A DNA stretch of 64,000 bases from Ulvibacterium sp965228935 (GCF_965228935.1 NZ_OZ245846.1:868001-932000), one strand, 5' to 3'. Counted from the stretch's first letter, positions 31,974 to 42,268 are shown. Notes: generated by a model from the sequence alone, not told the origin. Made by a program: numbers and translations.

Positions 31974-32079
31974 ACCGCTTCTTGCGTTCCCTAAATTACA
32001 AACGATCCAAATGAATAAAAATTTTCAACGGATTTAAATTATATTCTTTATCAAAAGTCGGGATGGCGATAGGATCCAA

Positions 32080-32823
32080 TCAACCCAAGTATATGCTTGC
32101 CAACAAAAGTGTATCCATATATACATGTGCCAGGATGAGTATGATCAAGCTATTTGTATACCGTATATGGAAAGTACCCAGTACCAGACCCATAAAGCCC
32201 GTTTGCACCATTCCGGTAACCCCCCAGGTATAATGGGCCAAGCCAAAAATCACGGCACTGATCAAAACCGAATAGGTCTTTCCGAATTTTATCCCCTCTA
32301 ACAGCCATGAAATACGTTGAATGAGAAATCCGCGATATACCAACTCCTCCCCAAAGGAGGATACCAGGTAAACTCCCAATAACGATACCAAGAATACCCA
32401 AGGGTTTTCCCTCAAGTATAGATAGTTGTCAACATCGGGTTGAGCAGTGGTTCCGGTCAAGATGGACATGATCACGGATCCCAGTATAAAACTTAATAGG
32501 GCGATGACAAAAAGTAAAAAGGACCACAAAACTATTTTTAGGTAAATTTTCCAGTTCCAGATAGGTAATACCAATCCCAGGTCACGGAAATTTGACCTCC
32601 TAAGCCATTGCCCAAAACAGACCAAGGCTATCATGATTACATTGGCCAACCATACGACTCCCTGTTGCATCATTTGATTCCCCTGAAAAAATGGGGTAAC
32701 TACCTGAATAAACAAAAGAACGATTCCAAAAATAAGCACCATTTCGATTAAGGTCGCCGACTTCTTGGATTCCAAATAGTTTCCCAACCTATCCCTTAGC
32801 GTATTCTTGAATTGACGATTCAT
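32080..32823 (-). CDS. CPBP-family intramembrane metalloprotease
   Basis: 247 residues with about six to seven membrane helices. The CPBP (Abi/CAAX protease-like) motifs are present: E-E-L-V-Y-R-G-F (EExxxR, about 162-169), F-G-L-A-H-Y (about 193-198), and a later H in L-A-H-V-Y. In eukaryotes these enzymes cleave prenylated CAAX proteins; bacterial members are linked to bacteriocin immunity or protein secretion, and this one's substrate is unknown. Confidence 0.87.
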   Translation of the reverse strand: MNRQFKNTLRDRLGNYLESKKSATLIEMVLIFGIVLLFIQVVTPFFQGNQMMQQGVVWLANVIMIALVCFGQWLRRSNFRDLGLVLPIWNWKIYLKIVLWSFLLFVIALLSFILGSVIMSILTGTTAQPDVDNYLYLRENPWVFLVSLLGVYLVSSFGEELVYRGFLIQRISWLLEGIKFGKTYSVLISAVIFGLAHYTWGVTGMVQTGFMGLVLGTFHIRYTNSLIILILAHVYMDTLLLASIYLG

Positions 32824-32885
32824 AGTTTCTTACTTTTAGGTTACCCTGTAAAAGTAGAAGTGATATTCTGGAGAATGGTTTTACT

Positions 32886-34052
32886 TCAGGAAGACGAACC
32901 CTTTTTAGGATTTATCTTTGCAGACGAGGAAAGTCGAAATTGGGAAGGTGTTTGCTTGGTCTTCTTTTTGAAGATGGTGTTAAAGGACGACTTGGAAGAA
33001 AAGCCTACGGAATACATCACCTCCTGTATGGTCATGGTATTTTGGGTGTCCCGGAGTAATTTTTTGGCCTCGTCTATTCTATACGAATTCACAAAATCGA
33101 AAAAGTGCTTCTCGAAAGATTGGTTGATGATCTGTGAAAGTTCCTTTGGGGGAAGATCCAAAATCTTGGCCAGGTCAGTTAATGTAAGATCAGGATCTAA
33201 GTACCGTTTTTCCGTTTCCATTTGTAAAACCAATGCTTCCCTGAATCTATTTTGCTTATCGGCGGACAGGGTAGATCCGGAATACTTCTTTTTGGCCAAG
33301 GTTGAAAATGGAATTCCGGAAAATAGTTCGGAGTGCTTTAATGCCTTAAAAATTACTTTGTTTATGAAGTAAAAAAGAAACACGATAAAACCGAACAATA
33401 TACCATTTACATAGGGCCTATATGAAGTATAGGGAACTACCGTCAGCAAAACGCCCAATACCCACAGTCCGATGAATGAATTTATCATAAAATGCAACCA
33501 ATCCAAGTTGATCCTGGCCAGATTGGAATGATAGTCCTTCATTGCCTTGCCTTGTAAGGTCACCACACGTTTTGACAGCCACAGGTAAACTCCTCCATGT
33601 AGATAGGCTATAATTACAAACAGTATCGCCCCTTTTGGAAGATTGGCCTTGCTTATCGTCTCAAGCGCATACGCAATGGGGGCTTTCTCTAGAAAGTAGA
33701 AAGTCAGAAGTCCCAACAAGCATAGGATAAAGGGAACAAAATGAATCCATTTTTTTTTGAGGAACGGAAAATGTTCATCTACACAGGATAGGGTATACAG
33801 ATAGATCAACGGCCCGAAAAGCAATAAAAAAGAATCGTCCAATAGTAAAAACAGCGGAAAGAAGGACCAAACATTATAAATCTGCAATAGGATATCCGTT
33901 GCGTTTATGGCCAATATCAGGAAAAAAGTGCCGAGCAGAAGATTACCGGTTCTGTTGCCTTTTTTGTTGGTCAATGAAAAAATAGCAATAAAGAATAGCT
34001 GAAAGGCTACAAGCAACAAAAGAATTGCGTTCAAATTCAGATTCATGTTCAA
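32886..34052 (-). CDS. Membrane-anchored AraC-family regulator
   Basis: 388 residues. The N-terminal half (about 1-235) has seven hydrophobic segments, and the C-terminal ~120 residues form an AraC DNA-binding domain (L-T-L-T-D-L-A-K-I-L-D-L-P-P-K-E-L-S-Q-I-I, and I-Q-E-V-M-Y-S-V-G-F-S-S-K-S-S-F-N-T-I-F-K-K). This 7TM-AraC architecture is frequent in Bacteroidota and couples a membrane signal to transcription in one chain. It follows the S9 peptidase with a 15-bp gap on the same strand, so the two are likely in one transcript. Signal and targets are unknown. Confidence 0.87.
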   Translation of the reverse strand: MNMNLNLNAILLLLVAFQLFFIAIFSLTNKKGNRTGNLLLGTFFLILAINATDILLQIYNVWSFFPLFLLLDDSFLLLFGPLIYLYTLSCVDEHFPFLKKKWIHFVPFILCLLGLLTFYFLEKAPIAYALETISKANLPKGAILFVIIAYLHGGVYLWLSKRVVTLQGKAMKDYHSNLARINLDWLHFMINSFIGLWVLGVLLTVVPYTSYRPYVNGILFGFIVFLFYFINKVIFKALKHSELFSGIPFSTLAKKKYSGSTLSADKQNRFREALVLQMETEKRYLDPDLTLTDLAKILDLPPKELSQIINQSFEKHFFDFVNSYRIDEAKKLLRDTQNTMTIQEVMYSVGFSSKSSFNTIFKKKTKQTPSQFRLSSSAKINPKKGSSS

Positions 34053-34067
34053 AGCTATTGTCCAATT

Positions 34068-36092
34068 CTATTCACGGTATTTCTGGAACCAGGCCAAGGT
34101 ATGTGTTATCTTGGTGATTAAATTGCTAGGCCTATTGGCAATACCGTGGCTAGCGTTTGGAATTTCGACCAATACCGTTGGAATTTTTCTCAATTTTAGC
34201 GCATGGTACAACTGCTTGGCCTCACTGGGCGGTGTCCGCAAATCGTCCATTCCCACTAACACCATGGTCGGGGTCTCTACATTGCCGACCAATGAAATTG
34301 GGGAAAATTTCCAATAGGTCTCAAAACTTTCCCAAGGTTGCCCTGTATAACGGCTGTTGGCATAGCGAAAATAATTATCGGCTACCAAGGTCTTACTGAT
34401 CCAATTCATTACAGGTTTGGCTACTACGGCCGCTTCAAAACGGTTGTTCTTGCCTATCATCCATGCGGACATAATGCCCCCGGCACTACCTCCCGTAACA
34501 AAAAGCTGATCTTCATGGGCAATCCCTTTTTGGATGCAATAATCCACTCCGTCCATTACATCATTATAATCTTCTCCCGGATAATTACGGTAGAGCAGAT
34601 TGGCGAATTCCTCACCATAACCGGTACTCCCGCGTGGGTTTGGATAAAAAACAATGTACCCGGCAGCCGCGTACAATTGCATTTCGGCCGAAAAACGATC
34701 TCCATAGTTTAGAATGGGCCCCCCATGATTTTCAACCAAAAAAGGATACTTTTTGGAGGCGTCGTAATTTGGGGGGTATACCACCCATCCCTGTATATTC
34801 CGTTGGTCAAAACTGGATGTATACCAGATTTCCTCCACTTTTCCTAAATTTCGAAAATCCAATAAAGCCTTATTCAGGGAAGTAATCTTTGCCGGATTTT
34901 TCACCTTGGATTTCAAAATCGCCAATTCGGAAGGATATTCCGGTCGGGTTTGGGTATAAGCGATGGTTCCGTTCCCGGATATACTAAACGATCCTCCCGC
35001 ATAGGGCCTGCCAATTGAAGTGCCCCCCATATTATCCACTAGTTTGGCTACCTTTCCATTTAGGGCAATATGGGCAATTTTGGTATTCCCTCTATCATCA
35101 TAAGAACAATAAAGACCGTTCCCCTTAGTATCCCATATCGGATTGGAAACCGTCCTATCCAAATTTTGGGAGACCACTTTTGGGTCACTGCCATCCCGAT
35201 TCATGATATGGAGCCTACGCACTTGATAGGCCTGCCTCTTATCCTCGACACTGATATAGGCTATTTTTGTTCCGTCCGGCGAAACTACCGGATGGTAATC
35301 CGGGCCATCCCGATCCGTTAGCGCATTGATCTGCCCATCATAGACCCCAACGGAATAAATCTCGCTATTCCTGAAGTCGTATTCCCAATCTTCGTTCCTA
35401 TTCCCTGAAAAATAAATGTGTTGGCCGTCCTTGGACCAGGAAAGGCTCCCCCTATGATGGAAATCCCCGGAGGTTAATTGTCTTGGAGCCCCCCCATCCG
35501 CAGGAATTGTGAAAATATGATTGAACCCTGGATCAATATAGCCCCTACCGTCCGCCTCATGATATAATCGATCTGTTACTCTTGGTTTTTCCGCCCATTT
35601 TGCGCCTTTGGGCTTTTTGGGCATTTTGGCCAAAACCGGTGGCTCTTTCGCTACGTTCATAGAAAAGGCAAGCTGCCCGCCCTTAGGTGACCATGTTAGG
35701 GCGCTTGGACTAAAAGGAAGTTGGGTAAGCTTGGCGATTTTACCAGAAGCAATCCAATAGATATAAATCTCCGACCCTTCATCCGTACTGCTTGTAAAGG
35801 CCAAGCGATCTCCTTGGGGGGACCAGCGCGGATTGGATTCATTAACTTCCCTGGACGTCAATTTTTGATGTTTGGAACCATCGGCCTTTATCATCCAAAG
35901 ATTGCCCGAAGCCTTATCTTCCATAATATCAAAAGCCATTCTCCTATAGACCACCCACTCCCCATCCGGGGAAATCTGTGGATCGGAGACGTATTGTAGG
36001 TCAAAAACATCCGTATACGAGAAGTTTTGTTTTTGGGCCTTTAAAGCCTGGAAGAAGGCCAGAAATACAACTAAATAATAGAATTTACGCAT
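34068..36092 (-). CDS. Exported S9-family serine peptidase (prolyl oligopeptidase type)
   Basis: 674 residues: signal peptide (1-19, ending L-K-A-Q), a TolB/WD40-like beta-propeller (about 25-400) with repeating S-P-D-G / W-S-P-x-G phrases, and a C-terminal alpha/beta-hydrolase domain. The catalytic triad is visible: Ser536 in G-G-S-A-G-G, an Asp in G-M-D-D-L-R-T-P, and the His in A-S-H-G-I. It is a dipeptidyl- or acylaminoacyl-peptidase in the periplasm that trims peptides. Length is normal. It is the first gene of a likely unit with the membrane AraC regulator. Confidence 0.92.
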   Translation of the reverse strand: MRKFYYLVVFLAFFQALKAQKQNFSYTDVFDLQYVSDPQISPDGEWVVYRRMAFDIMEDKASGNLWMIKADGSKHQKLTSREVNESNPRWSPQGDRLAFTSSTDEGSEIYIYWIASGKIAKLTQLPFSPSALTWSPKGGQLAFSMNVAKEPPVLAKMPKKPKGAKWAEKPRVTDRLYHEADGRGYIDPGFNHIFTIPADGGAPRQLTSGDFHHRGSLSWSKDGQHIYFSGNRNEDWEYDFRNSEIYSVGVYDGQINALTDRDGPDYHPVVSPDGTKIAYISVEDKRQAYQVRRLHIMNRDGSDPKVVSQNLDRTVSNPIWDTKGNGLYCSYDDRGNTKIAHIALNGKVAKLVDNMGGTSIGRPYAGGSFSISGNGTIAYTQTRPEYPSELAILKSKVKNPAKITSLNKALLDFRNLGKVEEIWYTSSFDQRNIQGWVVYPPNYDASKKYPFLVENHGGPILNYGDRFSAEMQLYAAAGYIVFYPNPRGSTGYGEEFANLLYRNYPGEDYNDVMDGVDYCIQKGIAHEDQLFVTGGSAGGIMSAWMIGKNNRFEAAVVAKPVMNWISKTLVADNYFRYANSRYTGQPWESFETYWKFSPISLVGNVETPTMVLVGMDDLRTPPSEAKQLYHALKLRKIPTVLVEIPNASHGIANRPSNLITKITHTLAWFQKYRE

Positions 36093-36306
36093 GGAAGAAT
36101 AATTTGAATTCTTTATGAAAATAGCGGAATGAGCTTACATTCGCAAGCCTTTGTTTGCATTGTTAAGCAAAGTAAAAAACATAAATTAACACCCTAAGAT
36201 TACCCAAGCCCTTAAATCCATTGAAGCTACGCTCTTCAATAGACAAAGAGAATCTTAATTCTTTTCGTACCTCTTCAGAAAATCGTATCTTTAGGGAACT
36301 TAGAAG

Positions 36307-36705
36307 ATGACAAAACTTATTTCCATAATAATCTCCTTGCTCATTCTTTTTCAGAGCTTTAACATCCATATCAACGATTTGGTGGAATTGGATGAGCTTA
36401 TCGAACACGCCCAATTTCATGCCGAGGCTTATGGAGATAGTTTTTGGGTCTTTCTCTCCAAGCATTATGGCGAGCTCAAAGCTGAGCACAACCAAAAACA
36501 TCAGGAAGAACAAAAGGATCATGAGGAACTTCCTTTTCAACATCATTGCCATTCCCTATCACTTTCGGCCTTTGTAATCAATGACCCGGTACCCTATACC
36601 TCCCATGTGGAAACAATATCCCTGGATACCGGAAATTTCCATTATGCCGATTCGTATTCTCCATTGCTTGGAGATGGGCTTTTCCAACCTCCCCGATACG
36701 CATAA
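36307..36705 (+). CDS. His-rich exported protein linked to the Czc pump
   Basis: 132 residues. The N-terminal hydrophobic segment (about 3-19) is followed by an amphipathic, acidic and His-rich region: H-I-N-D, E-H-A-Q-F-H-A-E, S-K-H-Y-G, E-H-N-Q-K-H-Q-E-E, F-Q-H-H-C-H. The many His and Cys residues suggest that it binds transition-metal ions in the periplasm. The gene lies 72 bp before the CzcA-CzcC fusion and similar small proteins occur at this place in other Flavobacteria. A metal chaperone or sensor for the pump is inferred, not shown. A weak TATCTTTA element at 36286-36293 precedes it. Confidence 0.7.
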   Translation: MTKLISIIISLLILFQSFNIHINDLVELDELIEHAQFHAEAYGDSFWVFLSKHYGELKAEHNQKHQEEQKDHEELPFQHHCHSLSLSAFVINDPVPYTSHVETISLDTGNFHYADSYSPLLGDGLFQPPRYA

Positions 36706-36777
36706 TCCATTACTGATATTCATCATTTTTAGGCGGACAATTTCACATTAGTTTGCCTTCACCTTATTCAATGGATT

Positions 36778-39700
36778 ATGTTATCGCGCATCATCAAATT
36801 AAGTATACGAAATAAATTTATAGTTCTTCTCTTCACCCTGTTCATCATTTGTTTTGGATTGTATTCCTTAACCCAAATACCCATAGGTGCCGTTCCTGAT
36901 GTAACCAACAACCAAGTACAGGTGATTACTACATCGCGCAATCTCTCTACCCAGGATATGGAGCAGTTCATTACCTATCCTGTGGAGCTGGAAATGGCCA
37001 ACCTTCCCGGGGTTAGGGAAATCCGTTCCATATCCAAATTTGGACTTTCCGTAGTGACCATCGTTTTTGAGGACGATATGGGCACGTATTTACCACGTCA
37101 GCTTATTGCCGAAAAAATAAAATCGGCCTCTGAAAAAATTCCGAAAGGTTTTGGGATACCGGAAATGGGGCCCATTACGACCGGGCTCGGTGAAATCTAT
37201 CAATACATCCTAGATGTGGAGGAGGGCTATGAAGACCATTATTCCGTAACCGACCTTAGGACTATTCAGGACTGGGTTGTAAAACGTCAACTTTCAGGTA
37301 TCCCGGGGGTGGTGGAAGTAAATACATGGGGTGGTTTCCAAAAACAATACGAGGTGGCCCTCAATACCGAAAAGCTCAATGCCATGGACATTGATGCCGG
37401 TGAAGTCTTTACTGCCTTGGAGGAAAATAACAATGTAGCGGGCGGCGGGTATATCGAAAAGACAAATCAAGCTTACTTTATAAGAGGTGAAGGGCTAGTA
37501 GCTTCTTTGTCTGATATTGAGGACATTGTGGTAAAAACCAGGAACGGTATTCCGGTCTATATCAAGGATATCGCCAAAGTGGGTTACGGCAGTGCTACCC
37601 GATTTGGTGCCATTACGGGAAACGGTGAGGGTGAAAAGGTATTGGGGCAGGTAATGATGCTCAAGGATGCCAATTCCAAAAAAGTTATCGATGCAGTGAA
37701 GGAACGGGTCGCCATTATTTCCAAAACGCTGCCCGAAGGCGTTTATATCAATGCCTTTCTGGACCGCAGTGAACTCATTGCCAAGACCACGTTTACCGTA
37801 ACCGAAAATCTGGTCTTGGGTTGTCTCATTGTTGTTTTTGTGGTGGTACTGCTCCTGGGCAATCTACGTTCCGGACTTGTGGTTGCCTCGGTAATTCCAT
37901 TAAGTCTATTTTTTGCCCTTTCCTTGATGTATCTGTTTGGAGTAGATGCCAACCTGATGAGCCTAGGCGCCATTGATTTTGGAATCATCATCGATGGGGC
38001 AGTCATTATTGTAGAATTCATTGCTTTTCAGATTACCCAACAACGTTCACAACTGGTTACGCTTTCTAAAAACGACCGACAGGAAAAACGGGACGGCATT
38101 ACCATGAACAGTGCTTCCAAAATGATGAATTCCGCCATCTTTGGGCAACTAATCATCCTCATTGTGTTGATTCCCATCCTTTCCCTGGGCGGAGTGGAAG
38201 GCAAAATGTTCAAACCTATGGCACTCACGTTTAACTTCACGCTTTCTGGGGCCATTGTATTATGTTTTACTTATGTACCCGTGGCCGCCACACTTTTCCT
38301 AAGGCCTTCCAACACGTCCGAAAAAAATGTTTCAGTACGGCTTATGAACCTACTGAACAGGGGATATGGGCCATTGATTGATTGGGCCCTAAGCAGCAAG
38401 AAATGGGTTCTCGGGATTTCAGGGGTATTATTAGGAATAGCAGGACTACTATTTAGTTCAATGGGAGGGGAATTCGTCCCCACCCTGGACGAAGGTGATT
38501 TTGTGATACAACCTATATTGAAAACGGGCACTTCCTTGGAAAAGACTGTGGAGACCACCACTCAGATCGAAAAAATACTTTTGGAGAATTTCCCCGAAGT
38601 TGAACAGGTGGTGACCCGTATCGGTGCAGCTGAAGTACCTACGGATCCCATGTCCATGGAGGAGAGTGATGTCATTATCATCCTAAAACCCAAAAGCGAA
38701 TGGGTTTCCGCCAGAACTAAGGACGGGTTGGCCGAAAAGTTCAAGGAAGCCCTTGGCATAATCGCCGGAATGGAAGTAGAATTTACCCAGCCCATAGAAA
38801 TGCGATTCAATGAACTCATTACTGGGGTACGGGCAGATATTGCCATTAAAATTTTCGGGGAAGACTTGGATGTCCTCAGCAATAAGGGCAATGAAATAAA
38901 GGAACTCATCCAAAATGTGAAAGGAGCGGCCGATATTTCCGTAGAAAAAATAGTAGGCCTCCCTCAGATGAACGTCAAATACGTTAGGGCCAAAATAGCA
39001 CGCTACGGACTTAACATCGCCGACCTTAACGATATGGTGGCCATGGGCTTTGCAGGGCGTACTGTAGGTAGCGTCTATGAGGGGGAAAAACGGTTTGAGC
39101 TGGTAGTACGGTTGGATAAAGAGCAGAGAGAGGACATCGATAATCTCAAAAATCTGTATGTGGATTTGCCCTCTGGTGGGAAAGTACCGTTGAGGGAACT
39201 AGCGGATATCAGCTATCAAAAAGGGGCCGCCAAGATCTCCAGGGACGATACCCGAAGGCGTATCGTGGTAGGTATCAATGTACGTAACAGGGATTTGCAA
39301 TCCGTGGTAAACGACGTACACAGATTAATTGATGAAAATTTACAGCTACCCGTTGGCTACTCCATAACTTATGGTGGGCAGTTCGAAAACCTGCAAAGTG
39401 CCAAAGCCCGACTTTGGATAGCCGTACCTATTGCCCTATTATTGATTTTCATTCTGTTGTATTTCGCTTTTAAATCCATTAAGGAAGCCTTGCTCATCTT
39501 TTCCGCCATTCCTTTGGCGATAGTGGGTGGCGTACTACTATTGTGGCTCAGGAATATGCCCTTTAGCATTTCAGCAGGCGTCGGATTCATTGCCCTTTTT
39601 GGGATTGCCGTACTTAACGGCATTGTATTATTGGAACATTTTAAAGAGCTCAAACAACAATCTTTTGAAACCATGGAAGCACTCGTAAAACAAGGAACAA

Positions 39701-41115
39701 AGGACAGATTACGTGCCGTTTTGCTTACGGCCTCGACAACCGCCTTGGGCTTTTTGCCTATGGCGGTATCCACCAGTGCAGGGGCAGAGGTGCAACGGCC
39801 TTTGGCCACAGTGGTCATTGGGGGTCTGGTCACGGCCACTTTGTTGACCTTGGTAGTCCTACCGATATTGTATGTCATTTTTAACGATTCAAAAATTGGT
39901 CTATCAAAAAAATGGAAGAAGAGAAATGGGGTAATCTTAATGTTGTTTGCTGGACTCCTCTTTACCCCAATGGCCAAGGCGCAGGAACGACCATTGCCCT
40001 TGGAGGAATTGATTTCGACGGCCCTGGAAAACAATGCAGCCCTAAAAGCCGCCGAGTTAAATGTTGAGCAGTCCGACGCTCTGATATCCAGTGCCTTCGA
40101 TTTCGATAAGACCGAGATCTATTATCAATTTGATGAAAACAACCTTACCTTGACCGATGAACCTCTTCGCGTTTTTGGGATACAGCAAGATTTTCTGTTC
40201 CCAACGGTATATTTTGCGGAAAAGCGACGGAACAAGGCGCGGACGGTTATGGCATCCAACAGCTATGAGATACTGGAAAAAGGTATAAAACGAGAAGTGG
40301 TCGCTGCATATTACACCTATCTGTATACCAAGGAAAAGGAGGCCATTTTTAAACGATTGGACAGCCTTTACCAAAACTCTTCCCGAATGGCCCAACGGCG
40401 TTTTGAATTGGGGGAGACCAATTATTTGGAAAAGATTACCGCGCAGTCCAAACAGCGAAAAATAGGTATTCGTTTGGAACAGGCCATTCAAGAAATTGAC
40501 GCCGCTTATACCAATCTGATGAAAATTGTTCAAGTGGATACCTTGCCCCATATTGCCAAGATACCAATGACCCAAGTTGTTTTGAATTCGCCCCAAGTCA
40601 TCCAAAGTCCGGAGCTACGGTTCCATGAAAGTAATGTAGCCCTTATGCAGGCGGAACGTAGCCTGGCCAAACAGCAATTGATGCCGGATATCGGCCTAAA
40701 CTATTTTCAGGGTACGGCACCCAATCTTAGCGGTACACTTTACGGGTATCAATTGGGGTTAAAAATCCCTCTTTTCTTTAGCGGACAATCGGCCAGGATA
40801 AAGTCCAGTGAGATTGCCCAGGAAATAGCCGAGGAGAAATCCAAGGACTATAAAATTCGCTTCGATGCCCGTTATGACGAACTTATGGCTCGATACCATG
40901 TACATATGAAGGCCCTGGAATACTATGAACAGGAAGGGAACCGGCTTTCCGAGGAACTTTTAAAAACGGCGGAACTGAGCTTTAGGAACGGGGAAATCGA
41001 TTTTTTTCAATATATACTTAGCTTGGAAAACGCCTATGAAATTCAGTTGGACTATCTGGATAATCTTAACCAACTCAACCAAACGGTCATCCATCTTAAT
41101 TATTTAACCCTTTAA
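36778..41115 (+). CDS. CzcA/CusA-type heavy-metal RND pump fused to a TolC/CzcC-type outer-membrane factor
   Basis: 1445 residues; heavy-metal RND pumps are usually about 1040. Residues 1 to about 1045 are a complete pump with 12 membrane helices. TM4 carries the metal-RND line D-F-G-I-I-I-D-G-A-V-I-I-V-E (Asp400, Asp406, Glu413). At about 1047-1068 comes a hydrophobic segment ending A-K-A-Q, like a signal peptide. Residues about 1070-1445 are a TolC-family domain with two coiled-coil repeats (L-E-E-L-I-S-T-A-L-E-N-N, then L-R-F-H-E-S-N-V-A-L-M-Q). The adaptor gene starts 9 bp later. Such fusions occur in Bacteroidota; cleavage after A-K-A would free the outer-membrane part. The metal (Co/Zn/Cd or Cu/Ag) is not decided. 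Confidence 0.9.
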   Translation: MLSRIIKLSIRNKFIVLLFTLFIICFGLYSLTQIPIGAVPDVTNNQVQVITTSRNLSTQDMEQFITYPVELEMANLPGVREIRSISKFGLSVVTIVFEDDMGTYLPRQLIAEKIKSASEKIPKGFGIPEMGPITTGLGEIYQYILDVEEGYEDHYSVTDLRTIQDWVVKRQLSGIPGVVEVNTWGGFQKQYEVALNTEKLNAMDIDAGEVFTALEENNNVAGGGYIEKTNQAYFIRGEGLVASLSDIEDIVVKTRNGIPVYIKDIAKVGYGSATRFGAITGNGEGEKVLGQVMMLKDANSKKVIDAVKERVAIISKTLPEGVYINAFLDRSELIAKTTFTVTENLVLGCLIVVFVVVLLLGNLRSGLVVASVIPLSLFFALSLMYLFGVDANLMSLGAIDFGIIIDGAVIIVEFIAFQITQQRSQLVTLSKNDRQEKRDGITMNSASKMMNSAIFGQLIILIVLIPILSLGGVEGKMFKPMALTFNFTLSGAIVLCFTYVPVAATLFLRPSNTSEKNVSVRLMNLLNRGYGPLIDWALSSKKWVLGISGVLLGIAGLLFSSMGGEFVPTLDEGDFVIQPILKTGTSLEKTVETTTQIEKILLENFPEVEQVVTRIGAAEVPTDPMSMEESDVIIILKPKSEWVSARTKDGLAEKFKEALGIIAGMEVEFTQPIEMRFNELITGVRADIAIKIFGEDLDVLSNKGNEIKELIQNVKGAADISVEKIVGLPQMNVKYVRAKIARYGLNIADLNDMVAMGFAGRTVGSVYEGEKRFELVVRLDKEQREDIDNLKNLYVDLPSGGKVPLRELADISYQKGAAKISRDDTRRRIVVGINVRNRDLQSVVNDVHRLIDENLQLPVGYSITYGGQFENLQSAKARLWIAVPIALLLIFILLYFAFKSIKEALLIFSAIPLAIVGGVLLLWLRNMPFSISAGVGFIALFGIAVLNGIVLLEHFKELKQQSFETMEALVKQGTKDRLRAVLLTASTTALGFLPMAVSTSAGAEVQRPLATVVIGGLVTATLLTLVVLPILYVIFNDSKIGLSKKWKKRNGVILMLFAGLLFTPMAKAQERPLPLEELISTALENNAALKAAELNVEQSDALISSAFDFDKTEIYYQFDENNLTLTDEPLRVFGIQQDFLFPTVYFAEKRRNKARTVMASNSYEILEKGIKREVVAAYYTYLYTKEKEAIFKRLDSLYQNSSRMAQRRFELGETNYLEKITAQSKQRKIGIRLEQAIQEIDAAYTNLMKIVQVDTLPHIAKIPMTQVVLNSPQVIQSPELRFHESNVALMQAERSLAKQQLMPDIGLNYFQGTAPNLSGTLYGYQLGLKIPLFFSGQSARIKSSEIAQEIAEEKSKDYKIRFDARYDELMARYHVHMKALEYYEQEGNRLSEELLKTAELSFRNGEIDFFQYILSLENAYEIQLDYLDNLNQLNQTVIHLNYLTL

Positions 41116-41124
41116 AATTCAATC

Positions 41125-42264
41125 ATGAAACATATACCCTACATATCCCTCATAACCCTAGTCCTTTTAAATGCCTTGGCCTGCGGGGAAAGTAAACATG
41201 CCGGGAGTTCCGAAGTGAGCGCGGAAACAGCCGTCAATGAACTCACCATCACCGAGGAACAGTTTAAGGAAAATGGGATGGTATTGAGCCATTTGGAAGA
41301 AAGAACCTTTCCAGTAACCGTTAGTACCAATGGTATGATAGATGTCCCCCCGGAGAACAGGGCGGTTGTAAACGCAATGATAGGCGGGTATATTCAAAAA
41401 ACGCCCTTATTGGTCGGGAACAAAGTAGACAAAGGTCAACTTTTGGTAACTTTGGAAAACCCTGAATTTGTAGCGCTTCAACAGGAATATCTGGAAGTAA
41501 GGGAACGGTTGGGCTATCTAAAATCGGAATACGATCGACACAAAATCCTTTTCGAGGAAAAAATTTCGTCGCAAAAAAACTATCTAAGGACAGAAAGTGA
41601 ATTTAAAATGGCTCAAGCCCAATATAATGGGCTACAGAAACAATTAAGGATGTTAAACATTTCCCCTTTAGAAGTGGAAAATGGTAACATTACAGCGACG
41701 GCATCGCTTTATTCCCCAATTTCCGGAAGCGTTACCCAGGTATGGGTATCCAAAGGAGCTTATGTATCGCCATCTTCGCCCATTTTGGAAATTGTGGACA
41801 ATGACCATATACATCTGGAATTGGCGGTTTTCGAAAAGGATATCATGAAGGTAAAAAAGGGACAGCCCATACATTTTAGGATTCCAGAAGCTTCGGACAA
41901 GACCTTTGAGGCCGAAGTATATTTGGTTGGCACGACCATTACCGATAATCGTACAATTCAAGTGCATGCGCATCTAAAAAATGAGAAGGAGAACAATTTT
42001 TTGACAGGTATGTTCGTGGAGGCGGATATTGTAATGGATGAGATCCAGGTACTTGCCTTGCCCTCGGAGGCTATTGTAACTATTGATAACAAGACCTATG
42101 CACTTCTCCTTGTTTCCGAAAACAATGACAATTATCAATTCAGGAAAATGGAAGTACGAACAGGGCAGACCCATGCCGATTATACCGCTATTGGAGATGT
42201 GGGGAAATGGGATGCCAACAACCGGTTTTTGACCAAGGGTGCTTTTGGGCTTATAGGGGAATAA
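41125..42264 (+). CDS. RND periplasmic adaptor (CzcB/CusB-like) lipoprotein
   Basis: 379 residues with lipobox A-L-A-C (Cys20). A barrel-sandwich/lipoyl hybrid follows around V-N-A-M-I-G-G-Y-I-Q-K-T-P-L-L-V-G-N-K-V (about 72-91), with a helical hairpin (about 112-175), the second lipoyl half S-P-I-S-G-S-V-T-Q-V-W-V-S-K-G-A-Y-V (about 196-213) and beta-barrel and membrane-proximal domains. It bridges the RND pump and the outer-membrane domain across the periplasm. Nine bp after the pump gene, so same transcript. It ends convergently with the ZIP gene, with four bases between stops. Confidence 0.9.
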   Translation: MKHIPYISLITLVLLNALACGESKHAGSSEVSAETAVNELTITEEQFKENGMVLSHLEERTFPVTVSTNGMIDVPPENRAVVNAMIGGYIQKTPLLVGNKVDKGQLLVTLENPEFVALQQEYLEVRERLGYLKSEYDRHKILFEEKISSQKNYLRTESEFKMAQAQYNGLQKQLRMLNISPLEVENGNITATASLYSPISGSVTQVWVSKGAYVSPSSPILEIVDNDHIHLELAVFEKDIMKVKKGQPIHFRIPEASDKTFEAEVYLVGTTITDNRTIQVHAHLKNEKENNFLTGMFVEADIVMDEIQVLALPSEAIVTIDNKTYALLLVSENNDNYQFRKMEVRTGQTHADYTAIGDVGKWDANNRFLTKGAFGLIGE

Positions 42265-42268
42265 GGTT

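Noticed and set aside
39369..40034. 221-codon minus frame inside the CzcA fusion
   Set aside because: Antisense shadow across the RND/TolC junction; no start context or homology.
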